From the NCBI GenBank assembly GCA_009760855.2, contig WPIO01000006.1, positions 3,460,501 to 3,520,500 on the forward strand: a DNA stretch of 60,000 bases. Reading direction: 5' to 3'. The translations under genes and the position numbers were made by a program. The stretch comes from Cristatella mucedo. Its lineage: Eukaryota; Bryozoa; Phylactolaemata; Cristatellidae. The notes beneath the pieces were generated by a model. It saw only the letters and a program-made list of their open reading frames with translations. It was not told the DNA's origin and did no database searches. Each line of letters begins with the position of its first letter. Within the stretch, counting starts at the first letter, position 1. Below are positions 24,501 to 32,924 of the stretch, piece by piece.

Positions 24501-24937
24501 CGGCCGGGCTCATCCGGTTTCATTTTCAGCTCCACTCTTCACCGTGGGCGAACATGCGCACAAGACATATCTACAGAGCTTCGGCGCTGGCGGAGAGGGG
24601 CAACAAAGGCAGTAGTGATGCAGATGCCCGCGTGAGACGAGCAGCCGAAAAGCTGAGACCGAGAGACGTTTGCTCGAAGCTGCTTGTAAGCTGGCAGCAT
24701 CGGGGGGGGGGGGGGGGGGGGGGAGAGAGACAAAAAGACAAGCCGGGCAACCGAGAGCTGCGCTTTATCGTCAGCACACTCACCATGCGGGCTGTCTCCG
24801 ACCTTTCTTCTTCTGCTCCATGTCGAAAAATCGACACGGGATTAAGCGATACCTGCAAAAGAAGGTCAAGTCAGATCAGGCACCACGGTCAGACATTGGA
24901 TTTCAGGTCCCATCACACTCCTTACAGGAGCGACCAT
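9353..24937 (-). CDS. CCT2: CCT2, chaperonin TCP-1 subunit beta, complete (14 coding exons)
   Basis: Coding exons from the 5' end: 24937-24926, 24852-24784, 23415-23350, 21208-21020, 19750-19638, 17629-17503, 17166-17091, 15351-15123, 14305-14202, 13084-12977, 12871-12731, 9947-9844, 9737-9638 and 9525-9353. They splice in frame to 536 residues; human CCT2 is 535 by memory. The product is one of eight subunits of the cytosolic TRiC/CCT ring that folds actin, tubulin and other proteins using ATP. Visible nucleotide-binding motifs are LGPKGM (44-49), TNDGAT (65-70), GDGTT (97-101, with the catalytic Asp) and YGGG (409-412). Beta-specific segments include [14 protein letters not shown] near the N-terminus, [14 protein letters not shown] in the apical domain and [11 protein letters not shown] near the C-terminus. 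Donors of introns 7 and 8 are GC. The reading frame is intact, so the gene is likely functional. Confidence 0.96.
9638..9737 (-). CDS. CCT2: CCT2 exon 13
   Basis: Encodes [20 protein letters not shown] and [12 protein letters not shown] (residues 447-479). Acceptor TTGCTGTAG, donor GTACGG. It ends one base into an Asp codon. Confidence 0.95.
9844..9947 (-). CDS. CCT2: CCT2 exon 12
   Basis: Encodes [20 protein letters not shown] then [14 protein letters not shown] (413-446), the equatorial segment after the GGG motif. Acceptor TCACTACAG, donor GTACTG. Confidence 0.95.
11415..11663 (+). mobile_element. LINE-2 3' end fragment
   Basis: Diverged copy of the LINE-2 3' region: GCCGACTGTGGCA, ATGCTACTCACT, GCTTAGGCTTTGAGTGCGCTA and a final GATTACATTA. 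It ends exactly where an (AAT)n run starts. Confidence 0.6.
11664..12288 (-). mobile_element. LINE-1 fragment, minus strand
   Basis: In minus orientation it reads [20 protein letters not shown], then the [18 protein letters not shown] segment and [18 protein letters not shown], then a 3' UTR and tail with (ATT)n at 11664-11682. The frame at 11905-12288 is open over this part, making it one of the less decayed copies. Confidence 0.85.
12731..12871 (-). CDS. CCT2: CCT2 exon 11
   Basis: Encodes [20 protein letters not shown] through [16 protein letters not shown] (366-411), ending one base into the third Gly of YGGG. Acceptor CTCCTGCAG, donor GTGAGC. Confidence 0.95.
12977..13084 (-). CDS. CCT2: CCT2 exon 10
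   Basis: Encodes [20 protein letters not shown] and [15 protein letters not shown] (330-364). Acceptor TGGTTGAAG, donor GTAAGA. Human CCT2 has GGEIAST at the same junction. Confidence 0.95.
13085..14201 (-). other. CCT2 intron 9, 1.1 kb
   Basis: GTATGT donor at 14201-14196 and AAG acceptor. No repeat of the named families was recognised. A phrase rich in GACCGA/GACTA words near 13840-13890 is unassigned. Confidence 0.5.
14202..14305 (-). CDS. CCT2: CCT2 exon 9
   Basis: Completes the Arg split across intron 8 and reads [20 protein letters not shown] then [14 protein letters not shown] (295-328). Acceptor CTCCCTGCAG, donor GTATGT. Confidence 0.95.
14306..15122 (-). other. CCT2 intron 8, GC-AG type, 0.8 kb
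   Basis: The exon-intron junction reads AACAG|GCAAGT on the minus strand (GC at 15122-15121). No GT donor near it preserves the frame with exon 9. The intron has a GAGA-rich low-complexity patch near 14690-14770 and nothing else recognised. Confidence 0.85.
15123..15351 (-). CDS. CCT2: CCT2 exon 8
   Basis: The largest exon (229 bases), residues 219-293, from [20 protein letters not shown] through [19 protein letters not shown] to [12 protein letters not shown]: apical domain and its return. Acceptor GATTTGCAG. Its donor is GC. Confidence 0.95.
15352..17090 (-). other. CCT2 intron 7, GC-AG type, 1.7 kb
   Basis: The junction reads GACGAAG|GCGAGT (GC at 17090-17089). Exon 8 requires the split glycine supplied by this junction. 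The intron carries a SINE-C copy at 15503-15662; 15670-17080 is otherwise unassigned. Confidence 0.85.
15503..15662 (-). repeat. SINE-C copy, minus strand
   Basis: On the minus strand: head GGTTTGGTCCCGTGTTTAAA, box-B-like GGGCTCGAGCCC, then the LINE-1-like tail (GGGCCACTATGCAAATGAAT) and an A/T-rich end at 15503-15530. Confidence 0.75.
17091..17166 (-). CDS. CCT2: CCT2 exon 7
   Basis: Encodes [20 protein letters not shown] and SYLDE (193-217), ending one base into a Gly codon. Acceptor CGTTTGCAG; GC donor. Confidence 0.95.
17167..17502 (-). other. CCT2 intron 6, 336 bases
   Basis: Donor GTAAGG and acceptor GCAG. No feature seen inside. Confidence 0.7.
17503..17629 (-). CDS. CCT2: CCT2 exon 6
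   Basis: Completes a split Gly, then [20 protein letters not shown] and [19 protein letters not shown] (151-192). Acceptor TTTCCTCAAG, donor GTAAGG. Confidence 0.95.
17815..17970 (-). repeat. SINE-A copy, minus strand
   Basis: On the minus strand the head reads CCCACTAGGTAAAG (box A) and GGTTCGAATCC (intact box B), then the GCCGCTGCAAGCGGTGGTGA body and GCTGTTAAATCAGCTAGT tail. It is one of the best preserved copies. Confidence 0.85.
17972..18075 (+). mobile_element. LINE-2 ORF-end fragment
   Basis: The plus-strand frame reads [20 protein letters not shown] then [11 protein letters not shown], the counterpart of YLAELLHQFQPVRAL and NKLAVPFLRLKTV in the copy at 42862-43315. It abuts the SINE-A copy head-on. 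Confidence 0.65.
19406..19483 (+). repeat. LINE-1 3' tail
   Basis: A well-conserved tail-only copy: GCAGCAAATGTAAAGCGCCT, the AGATTGAGTTCTCTGAGGGC stem-like block, and (ATT)n at 19469-19481. Confidence 0.85.
19638..19750 (-). CDS. CCT2: CCT2 exon 5
   Basis: Encodes [20 protein letters not shown] and [17 protein letters not shown] (113-149), ending two bases into a Gly codon. Acceptor TGTTTGCAG, donor GTATGT. Confidence 0.95.
19751..21019 (-). other. CCT2 intron 4, 1.3 kb
   Basis: Holds one copy of an 89-bp duplicated sequence (20656-20744) whose partner lies in intron 2. A short TG run is at 20886-20902. The rest is unassigned. Confidence 0.6.
20656..20744. repeat. 89-bp duplicated segment, copy 1
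   Basis: From GATCTCGCTGTTTTGCTAAC to CATATGGTCTGACT, nearly identical to 23922-24010 and in the same orientation. Flanking sequence does not match on either side. Confidence 0.9.
21020..21208 (-). CDS. CCT2: CCT2 exon 4 (ATP-binding core)
   Basis: Residues 50-112, beginning [15 protein letters not shown]. It includes TNDGATI, the [12 protein letters not shown] helix and [20 protein letters not shown]. The Asp of GDGTT is the conserved catalytic residue of group II chaperonins. Acceptor TTGCTGTAG, donor GTATGC. Confidence 0.97.
21826..21990 (+). mobile_element. LINE remnant: RT motif joined to LINE-2 tail
   Basis: The plus frame encodes [15 protein letters not shown], the post-RT motif of CR1/L2-like elements. 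Right after it comes the last ~90 bases of the LINE-2 3' end (GTTGGCCACCGTATGCATAC ... ATTACATGACATTA). The missing middle indicates an internal deletion. Confidence 0.65.
22780..23015 (-). mobile_element. LINE-1 internal fragment
   Basis: Minus-strand counterpart of the LINE-1 RT C-terminal region, from GGACCAACTTGATGTGGTAG near 22970 to the TTGATTGGGAGCCAGTGTAG block. It lacks the 3' UTR and tail and has several disruptions. Confidence 0.7.
23098..23180 (-). repeat. LINE-1 3' tail, minus strand
   Basis: (ATT)n at 23098-23121 followed (in plus reading) by GCACTTGATAAAGCGCCCTC and the AATCTCTCTCTAGGCGCTTT block. Tail-only. Confidence 0.85.
23350..23415 (-). CDS. CCT2: CCT2 exon 3
   Basis: Exactly 22 codons, [22 protein letters not shown] without the need of split codons (residues 28-49 in two parts: [12 protein letters not shown] and [10 protein letters not shown]). 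LGPKGM is the nucleotide-binding loop. Acceptor GCTTTCAG, donor GTAAGT. Confidence 0.96.
23922..24010. repeat. 89-bp duplicated segment, copy 2
   Basis: Partner of 20656-20744 with only a few differences. On the minus strand an open frame here includes [20 protein letters not shown] do not recognise a family. Confidence 0.9.
24702..24723 (+). repeat. Homopolymer run (G)22
   Basis: Uninterrupted G run followed by a GAGAGA stretch, inside CCT2 intron 2. Its true length may vary or be misassembled. Confidence 0.95.
24784..24852 (-). CDS. CCT2: CCT2 exon 2
   Basis: Exactly 23 codons, residues 5-27: [12 protein letters not shown] and [11 protein letters not shown]. Acceptor TTCTTTTGCAG, donor GTGAGT. 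This is the conserved N-terminal strand of CCT beta. Confidence 0.95.
24926..24937 (-). CDS. CCT2: CCT2 exon 1 (4 codons, MVAP)
   Basis: I chose this ATG because it is followed by GTCGCTCCT and a consensus GTAAGG donor that leaves phase 0, joining exon 2 to give [13 protein letters not shown], close in length and sequence to the human start. The intron is only 73 bases. The ATG has G at +4 but not a purine at -3. A CTCTCTCTCTC stretch lies just upstream in the presumed 5' UTR. Other short upstream exons cannot be excluded. Confidence 0.7.
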
Positions 24938-27097
24938 CTGACGCCGACGAGAGAGAGAGAGCCAGGCGAGTAGCGAAACTGCAAGCGCTACAGAGCCACG
25001 GCAGAGGCGAGGGCCTTCTCGGGTTGTGTGTTTCCACTATGGTAGGCGATTCCGCAGTGCGCACGAGCAATACGATCGTGAGAATTTGCGCTTAAAAACG
25101 GATTGCAGCGAAGCAACCATTCTTCTAGCCGTATGTATAATCGCGCTTTCGCAGGTCGTGTTGCTCTAAGCGCAATCTGATACCACTTCTTACCGCTGTC
25201 AATGGCCGGGCGCAGGGTGACGAGTTTGGCTAGACGCCGGCCAGGCGCCGCCGCATGGGCTGCCGCGACATTTTCAAAACCGACGGCTAGCGCAAAACGA
25301 GGGGCAATACCGACGACCTAATTAGCACACATTTCCAGCAATGCTGCGATACCGAAAAACAGCATTGGCGACATGATGACGGATCAAAATCGACAAGTTT
25401 TCGTTCGGTTGTATACAGTTTAAAGGTCCTAGGATAATTACAGAGAGAATAAAATGACTGCATACGGAAATCACTATTCAAGCTTTACCAAAGCTCAACG
25501 AACAAACCAAGAAAAAGCCGGACACCTGGGCGACCCTGAATGGCTCGTACCTGCGCTCGTCCGACGAGCGATATACAAGCACTATTTACTACCGTACCAG
25601 TCTCAACCAAAAACCACTGACATAATTCTGCAACCATTCATTGATTGCATTCTGCCTACGCCCCAGCGTTGCGGCTCGATCGTTCAATTAAGGCCTTTTT
25701 TTAGCCGAGGCAGGCGCTCGTCGGCCGGACGACCTATACAACGCAGGAGAGCGGCCGCAAGCGGCCCTAAATAGTTCAGGAAAATGTGGCTTTTACATGA
25801 TCATGCCACGTCAAAGCGCGTCCAAAGAGTCGGTCGTACGCACCATTGTAAATAATCGACGCTTCCACGCTCAACCGGTAACAAGACTCACGGCACGCTT
25901 CGATAAGATGGCAGCACCGGCTACCAAGCACAAGTGAGCGGCGCATCAAATGAATTTCCATAGACAAAATATATGTTAAATAAGTCTACACGTGCTTCTT
26001 TTATTTTATTAAATACAATTTCCGTTACAGTAAAATCGGAAATACGTAGTCAAGAGCTTTCTGAACCAACTCCAAATTCAACGCTACTGAGCGGCGCTAG
26101 GAAGGTCGAGGACGCTCTGTTGCCTTAGATATACATAGACATACCGTGCCTCCTCCGTAGTAGATTGAAATGTCGCTGCTGCTTTGGCTTTCGTGTGTGT
26201 GACCGGAATTCTGTACGTAGGCTTTTAAGACTGTGCTAGCCAGAGACTCGGCAGTTTGCGGCTGTATATTTTATGTCAGCTATTCATCTTCTGAAACTTG
26301 TGAACCCGTCTGGATGTAAAGTGTGCTGGCGGAGGAAATTCCGAAAGCTGGCATTGTAGCCGAGACCGCCTAGTGGGTCGGGAGCTCTGGGATAGCAATT
26401 TGAGCCAGTGGCAAACGTGGACCGCAGCTTCTCGCTGTACCCAATCGCGTCGTTGAGCCGGGCAGTGCATGGAATCTAGCCGGTGCTTCTAACTGGTAGG
26501 TCAGCACAATCCTTTCTGTTTACTCGCTGCAGGATCCGCTCCTCAAGCTGAAAAAAGCCAGCTAGCAACTGCAAAGAAATTGTGGCCCCGGTCATTTTTT
26601 TATTCAGAAACCACTAGCTCATGTGAAAGGGTATGCCGATACACGCAGCAGGCCCAATCTCTATGTAACTCCCGACTGCGGGAGGCCCATTGTACTGGAC
26701 GCTTCCAGTACTAACCACACCTGCACCGAAGGCCCCTAAGGTGATCGCTTGTGTGGAGCTATCAACGGAGTGAACTGAGGACCCAGCTGAAACGGTACTC
26801 CTGCATGAGTTGTTATCAGCGTTTTTCCGGTGGAAGGACTGTATATGTATTGAAAGGGATTAAAGCGATCATAACACGTTGGAAGGGAAGAGAGCGGAGA
26901 CGTCTGCTAGGAAGCTGTTGCGGATATGTTGACATAGCACTTACCTGCATGGCTGGCTGATATGTTCAACACTAGTGTCAGTGGTGAATTTTCTTTTATT
27001 ATGCTAAAGTTTTGCAATTTGTTGCCTTGCGACTTCGTTTCTTCGTCGAATTTGTCACTTGAAGGGTACGGTCAGACTTGGCTGTCACTTTGCCCCA
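24938..27097. other. CCT2 upstream region; no gene recognised
   Basis: Contains the CCT2 5' UTR and presumably its promoter in the CG-rich stretch 24940-25300 (minus strand); no TATA box stands out. Open frames up to 141 codons overlap the CCT2 5' end in other frames and look like chance. 25300-27097 has no recognised repeat or exon. Confidence 0.5.
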
Positions 27098-27215
27098 CCG
27101 ATAATGCAATGAATGTATCGCCATCTGGAACTCCACAAAGCCACAAAGACTGTGGGTATTATGCAGGAAATGTTTCTATAGCCTGCTGAAAGCCTGAGCG
27201 GCTTTCGGTGCGCAT
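27098..27215 (-). mobile_element. LINE-2 3' end fragment, diverged
   Basis: Carries CTCCACAAAGCCACAAAGAC and GAGCGGCTTTCGGTGCGCAT, the minus-strand counterpart of the LINE-2 tail. ATTAC repeats at 27105-27118 are degraded. Confidence 0.65.
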
Positions 27216-27218
27216 CCA

Positions 27219-27298
27219 ATAAGTGGAATTGTCTCTGGCTCCTTCAAGCAGCCATTCAGTAAGTGGAATCGTCTCTGGCTCCTTCAAGCAGCCTTCCG
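27219..27298. repeat. Two tandem 40-bp units
   Basis: AAGTGGAATTGTCTCTGGCT at 27221 recurs at 27261 with one change, followed both times by CCTTCAAGCAGCC. Confidence 0.9.
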
Positions 27299-27863
27299 AC
27301 ATCTTGCAGAATATTCCTCAGGCTCCTTTGCCAGAAGTGAATGCATGCTTTTGAGCTGGCATTCAGAGTAACTTTTCAATGAGGGACTATATAATAAACA
27401 ACTAAATCATAATCATCTGGGTGGTGAAGCCCTCATTCTATAGCTCCTCGAGTCTTGGATGACAGGTACCTAGGCCGAGCAACACTTGCTGACTGTTTGG
27501 TTTAACCTCGCATCGAAGCTGTTACGCCGTATGAGAGGAAGCACTTCAACCGTATGCAGCCATTCACTTTAACCAGTGTTGGGCTGATAGGTTTCCGACA
27601 TCCAGGATCGAATGCCTACAAGACAGGCATCAGGCAGTTATCAGTCGTTGCAGCAGATTCCGACGGTTTAAACGACAGATACAGCTGAGTATCATCAGCA
27701 TTAAACGGTAACCCGACAAAAGCGAGAATGAAAGCACGAAAAAAATAACCTAAGCAATGCTGGTTTAGATAGATACCTATAATCTGTATAATTATATTTA
27801 TTTATCGGTTTGATTAAATTTAATTATCGGTATAATATAATTTAAATAGATGCATATAATCCG

Positions 27864-28359
27864 TCGCAGTTGCCACATCACACCACTTCTCACCGACCTG
27901 CACTGGTTACCCGTCAAGCAACGGATTGACTTCTAGGTTCTGTCGCTCACTTTTAGGTCACTTCATTCTTTGGCTCCAGCCTATCACTCAGATCTACTCC
28001 CCCACCAGGCAAAGCATAGTATCGCCCGCTTTTCGGAATCCAACAGTCAATCAGTACCTCGTACAAACCTCAAATCCTTTGAAGACCGTGCATTTAGTTC
28101 ATATGCTCCCAAAGCCTGGAACTCCCTTCCGACTTGCATCAGGACATCCCCTGACTTGACCACATTTAAAAAGAACTTAAAAACACACCTATTTAGGACA
28201 GCATTTAGTGGGTCCCCGTGATTCGTCCTTCATGTGCTTATGCGTGCTGACACTCTGCATGCTGCCAATTGCATTTCCCTTTGCAGCAAATGTAAGGTGC
28301 CTAGAAAGAGTTTGAGTTCTCTGAGGGTGCTTTATTAAGTGTATTATTATTATTATTAA
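27864..28359 (+). mobile_element. LINE-1 fragment with internal 3' UTR deletion
   Basis: Reads the LINE-1 ORF end ([19 protein letters not shown] then CIRTSPDLTTFKKNLKTHLF) open from 27970 to 28221. The 3' UTR jumps from TGCATGCTGCCA straight to ATTGCATTTC, skipping blocks seen at 2480-2560, and ends in (ATT)n at 28342-28357. Confidence 0.85.
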
Positions 28360-28544
28360 CTCACATTACATTATAGTTTATGTCATCTTTTAAATATATT
28401 TTGAAATATATAGTTACTTAGAGAGTTAATAAAACCTAGTAATGTTAGCCTATTTTTTAGTCAGATGCTCAGTTTGTGTGCGATTCCTCGAAGGTAATCA
28501 TCAACTAGGACTATTCCGAGGTAGGTTGTTGATGTTTCAAGCAC

Positions 28545-30345
28545 AAACATGCGGGTCCGGCGAATAACTGCGGTACACTACAATACTGCCATTTCCTCAA
28601 TAGACGTCAGAACGCGGCGGCTTTGATTCCAAATAATACAGAATAGCGTTACGGGTTTAACCACCAAATTTCATACAAGTTCTCGTGCTTGGATCTCCAA
28701 TGGCCCGGGTCAGCCAGCATATTTACAGATTTGAACGGCAGTACAGCTGCAATTTCCACAATAGGCATCTCGCACCTTTAGTTTTCATTCTACATTATAG
28801 AAACTGTTGGTACGGGTTTACAGTCAAAGTTTTGTGCAATTTCGCATCCGCGTTCTAATGCAATTGCCTCCAATGGCCCATAACAACGTGCAATTTCGAA
28901 CTTTAATGAAAATGATATTGCTATAATAGGCGTCGTGCAACTTTGGTTTTGATTCCGCATTACTGGAGACAGAGCTCCGGATTAACCAACCAAATGCTAT
29001 AGCATAGCGCATGGGCATTCTCATGCTATTACCTCCCATGGCCCGTTCCAGCCCAGGTTCCGAACGGAATTGAACTGCAATACAGCTGCCGTTTCCACAA
29101 TAAGCGTTGAGCAAGTGAGGTCATGGACTCGAATCCTGCAGTTGCCGATTCTTTACTGCCAACTGCAAGCGGTGTTGATAGCCGTTTAGGCTCTTCTGCC
29201 GCTATGCAAATGAGCCTGTTTAAATCAGCTATTTTCAATTTATTTTATTGTAGAGCAAACAGTATTTCTAGCTTACCAACCAAGTTTCATGAGATAGTTC
29301 ATCCCAGTTCTCAGGCAATGGCATCTAATGGCCCTGCCTGCTCTGCATTTTCGAACTACGATACAGCTGCTGTTTCAACAATAGGCGTCATATGAAGTGC
29401 GGTTTTGATTGCTTATTATGGAAAACAGTGTTCCGAATTTACCAACCATATTTGATGTGATTTTGTTAACGCACTATATTGGTATGGCCTATGATGGCCC
29501 CGACCATTGGAGGCCATAGCATTAGAAATCGCCCGCCCAATGTCATGCAATTAAGTAAGTATACCCGAAACACCTTTATCTATAATTTGGCATCAAAACC
29601 ATAGTTTTACAAAACCTGGTGTGGAAATGGCAACTGTATCGCTGTTGTAATATGTAGGGAGACTCGCTGGCGAAAGTCAATGGGGGGGGGCCACAGCATG
29701 AGAAAAACCCATGTGCTATTCCGTGAAATGTGATTGGTAGACCCGAAAAACGCTTTCTGTAAATCCATATCAAAACCACCGCTGCGAAATGCTTATTGAG
29801 GAAATGGCAGCAGTATCGCAGTTCGAATATTTAGAGATGGTCCGGGCCGCTGGGACCATAGGATGAGATCGCGAAAGCGAAATCGCATGAAAATAGGTGG
29901 GTTGAACTGGATCACAGCTTGCTATAATTTGCAGTAAAAACCGCAGTTTTCCGAGGCTTTTTGATGAAATGACAGCTATATTGCAGTTTGACTACTCTGG
30001 GCTATCATTTAGACCGGGCCGTCAAAGGCCATAGCCTGAGAACGCGTAAGGTAACTCTCATGAAAATTTGCAGGGAAGCTTTGCATACCATTTTCTATAA
30101 TTTGAAATCAAAACCACCGTCGCCCGAAGTTTTTGTGAAAATATCACCTGTATCGCCGTTCGAATGCGTACGTAAGCTGGCTGACCTAGGCCGTTTGAGG
30201 CCATATCACGTACAAGAAATTACATGAAATTTGGAGGGTGAAGCCGTAAACCATTCTGTCTCATTTGGAACGAAAACCGCAGTGTTGTAACGTTTATCGT
30301 GGAAATGGCAGCTGTATGTAGTTATTCTTGGGACCTCAAAAATTC
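28545..30345. repeat. Inverted array of ~165-bp units (5 + 5), foldback-like
   Basis: Between 28.55 and 29.49 kb a ~160-175-bp unit repeats in one orientation; its AATAGGCGT-type landmark lies at 28599, 28760, 28925, 29099 and 29380. From about 29.50 kb the same unit appears reverse-complemented, with landmark GGAAATGGCA at 29623, 29800, 29965, 30136 and 30301. Shared words include ATCAAAACCA, GGCCAT and CAGCTGTAT. The centre is near 29495. The 281-base gap in the left arm is one unit plus a 121-base SINE-A. There is no coding frame of note. The layout resembles foldback transposons, whose long inverted ends are built of tandem subunits; a satellite that turned around is the alternative. Confidence 0.8.
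29116..29236 (+). repeat. SINE-A copy inside the inverted array
   Basis: A 5'-truncated copy starting at the box B (ACTCGAATCC), then CTGCCAACTGCAAGCGGTGT and CTCTTCTGCCGCTATGCAAA. It splits the fifth left-arm unit, so it inserted after the array formed. Confidence 0.85.
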
Positions 30346-31167
30346 TGTGGCTGCAAATTAAACCTTGGATTTGCACGTTGATCTCTTAGCTGTTTGACAA
30401 AGTATATGTCTTCCTAATAATTCATAAAAATCTTGCCATTAGAGGAGGGCATTCGTCTGCCAATTCGTCGAAAGGAGCATCCGCTACAAGAACGAAGCTC
30501 AGAGCTAAAATTATTTTGACATGCATTCGCAGATTTTCGTCGTTGCGTTATTCTTTTGCAAGATTGAAATCTTGAACCTTGCACTAAAGATTCTGTCAGA
30601 AATTGAACAAGCACCCAACTATCTGCGCTCCAGGAAAGATTGTTGAGCCGGCATTCTGATTGGATTGATCAAAATCGGGCATGGAATTTGCCAGATTCAA
30701 AGTTTGAATTATTAATGCGTAATGAAACTGGACGCACTGTTATTACTTCCACACCAGCCGTACAATGCAATATTTTTTCTTTCTTGTATAACAGTAATTG
30801 ATTTGGAAGATAATAAGCCAGTTAAATCAAATAAATCTTCAGGTTAAAAGTGTTATTATAGTTGCTTGCTTTTGACGTGCGTGCATTTGTCAGGGTGCTT
30901 CGTGAAAGTGCTAGCCGATTCCACGGCCCGAATAAGTTTTCCCAGACGTTGAATGTAAATAAAAATCAGCAAAGGATCAAAGAAAGACCCTCGTCAGACT
31001 CCATAGGCGACTGACCGGTCTCGTGGATGAGACTTTGTGGGCGTGGCCATGCCACGATGTTCCGCCCCAGCCGGACTCACACCGCTCCGTCCGGCCGACG
31101 GGCATGCTGCTTACCGCCTAATGAGGTACTGCAGTCAGGCAGCATCTGCTTACTAAGCCCAACCCCA
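30346..31167. other. Unassigned 0.8 kb
   Basis: AT-rich sequence between the inverted array and the next LINE. The part 30950-31160 may be a decayed transposon piece but I cannot place it. No gene seen. Confidence 0.4.
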
Positions 31168-31534
31168 GGAGACCGTGCCTTTAGTTCGTATGATCCCAAA
31201 GCCTGTAACTCACTCCCGACCTGCGTCACGACATCTCCCGACTTGTCCTCATTTAGAAAGAAACCAAAAAAACGCATCTATTTATGACAGCATTTAGTGG
31301 GTCTTTGTGATTCGTATTTTATATGCTTGTGCATGCTGATAGTGTTGCATGCTGCCACTAACCATAATTGCATGCTGACCCTGTGCATGTCACCCCTAAC
31401 CATGTTATTCTTGTTTATCGAGCATGCTACCAGTAACCATTCGATCGTGCTTCCTTTCCAGCAATTGTAAAGTACCCAGAGAGAGATTGAGTTATCTGTG
31501 GGCGCTCTATCAAATGTATTATTATTATTATTAT
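31168..31534 (+). mobile_element. LINE-1 3' fragment
   Basis: Begins in [20 protein letters not shown], continues through the 3' UTR blocks (CTGACCCTGTGCATGTCACC) and ends in (ATT)n at 31518-31533. Confidence 0.85.
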
Positions 31535-31699
31535 CCCATCTCTCCGTATGTATGTTCGCTCGCTTGCGTTGCCTGCTTATAATGCAATACAGCCGTCGTC
31601 GTCAGTACCACCACTCGCCTGTGGGAACTTCGTTCGTCGTCGCACTGTCATCTCGAGCCCGAGTCTCTACAACCTTACCCCACAAGACACGGATTGAAC

Positions 31700-32480
31700 G
31701 CTACCCGATGTATGATTTGAACAACGCCAGTGCATCGCCTGCCTGACCAATTGTTGTTCTCAATCGTTCAAGTAGAAAATCATGATAAATAGCGTCGGAA
31801 GCAGCTGATAAATCTATCGGCGCTAGGGCAGTGGCGATCCTACCACCGTTGCTGCATAGGATGTCACTGGTTACACGAAGGAGAGCAGTTACTGTTACAC
31901 GAAGGAGAGCAGTTTCGGTGGAGTGGTGTCTCTTGAATCCCAATCGAAATTGTTCTGACAATTCATACTTTTAAATGTGTGCTAGAAGCTGCTAAACGAA
32001 ATTTTTTTTCAAAACTCTTTGACAAAAAAGGAAGAATTGTATTTGGGCGATAGGCTGCTAGGACTTCTGAATCTAATCCAGGCTTTGAAATATCAGTCTA
32101 ACGATGGCAGATTTGAAGGTCTTGGGTACAACCCGTTTTCCAGAGAATCATTACAAATACCAGTTATGGCTGGGCTAAGTTTGTTTGCCAGTTAAGACCA
32201 CAGATGTTAAGACCGCAGATATAAATTCAAAGAAATCTCCGCGACTCGACACGGGCGGAATGCACGGGAGTATGCTCGTCAAGAGCGCTCCTAAGTGTCA
32301 TGTTCGCTGCATCAGATAGGTTATCGAGGCTGTAGGTCGAGTCTGGGAGCTGATCAAGACGACCTGCCTCACAGACAGATATACATAATTTCTCCGGGTC
32401 GGGGCTTTTTTAGGTTTCGTCGCTGGACAAACTCAACATTACCCTGCGCGCGACTTAGCTTTGATCCGAGATGGTCAGGG
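31700..32480 (-). pseudogene. Reverse-transcriptase relic of a CR1/L2-like LINE
   Basis: Minus-strand reading in element order: a linker piece near 32350-32220 (LPDSTYSLDNLSDAANMTLR), KPGLDSEVLAAYRP around 32080, LPFLSKSFEK, then EQFRLGFKRHHSTETALLRV and LERLRTTIGQAGDALALFKS. These are RT domain blocks in the right order, interrupted by frameshifts and a 24-base duplication at 31870-31915. The FADD active-site part is missing because the copy ends at about 31700. Confidence 0.85.
31870..31915. repeat. 24-bp direct duplication in the RT relic
   Basis: GTTACACGAAGGAGAGCAGT occurs at 31870 and 31894, inserting eight residues into the RT frame. Confidence 0.9.
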
Positions 32481-32924
32481 GGCAAACAATAAGGTAAGTG
32501 GGGCAGACATCTTCAATGATAACGAGATCCTGGATATGGCCGTCGACGCGAGTGGTATAATTAACTAACTTGTCGCTAAGCGGCAGCACTTGGTCATTTG
32601 GGCTACGAAGATTCAATTAGTGTACAGTAGACAGTATAGATATTTGCCAACAAAAAAAATTTAGGAGAATAAAAGGCAGCTAAAGAATTCAGTGGCCCAG
32701 TAATAAGCTGGGTTATATCCTACTGTAGTGATAGATATGAGACTGTAAAGGTAAACGGCTGTCGGTCATCTAGGGAGCCCTTAAAGTATGAGGTACCCCA
32801 TGGTTTAGTTATAAGGACCGCTTCTTTTTGCTGTCAATGCTCTCCTTCTGGCTGATGCCATCGCCAAGAACCAACTTTAATTTATGTACCGATAGCACTC
32901 AGCTCAACTTATCCTTCGACTTTT

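Larger units (their letters stand above)
23416..24783 (-). other. CCT2 intron 2, 1.4 kb
   Basis: Contains the second copy of the 89-bp duplication (23922-24010) and a 22-base G run (24702-24723) about 60 bases from exon 2, which reads as poly-C on the transcript. Otherwise unassigned. Confidence 0.65.

Noticed and set aside
24554-25095. 139- and 141-codon plus-strand frames opposite the CCT2 5' end
   Set aside because: They are antisense to verified CCT2 exon 2 and run through the G22 homopolymer.
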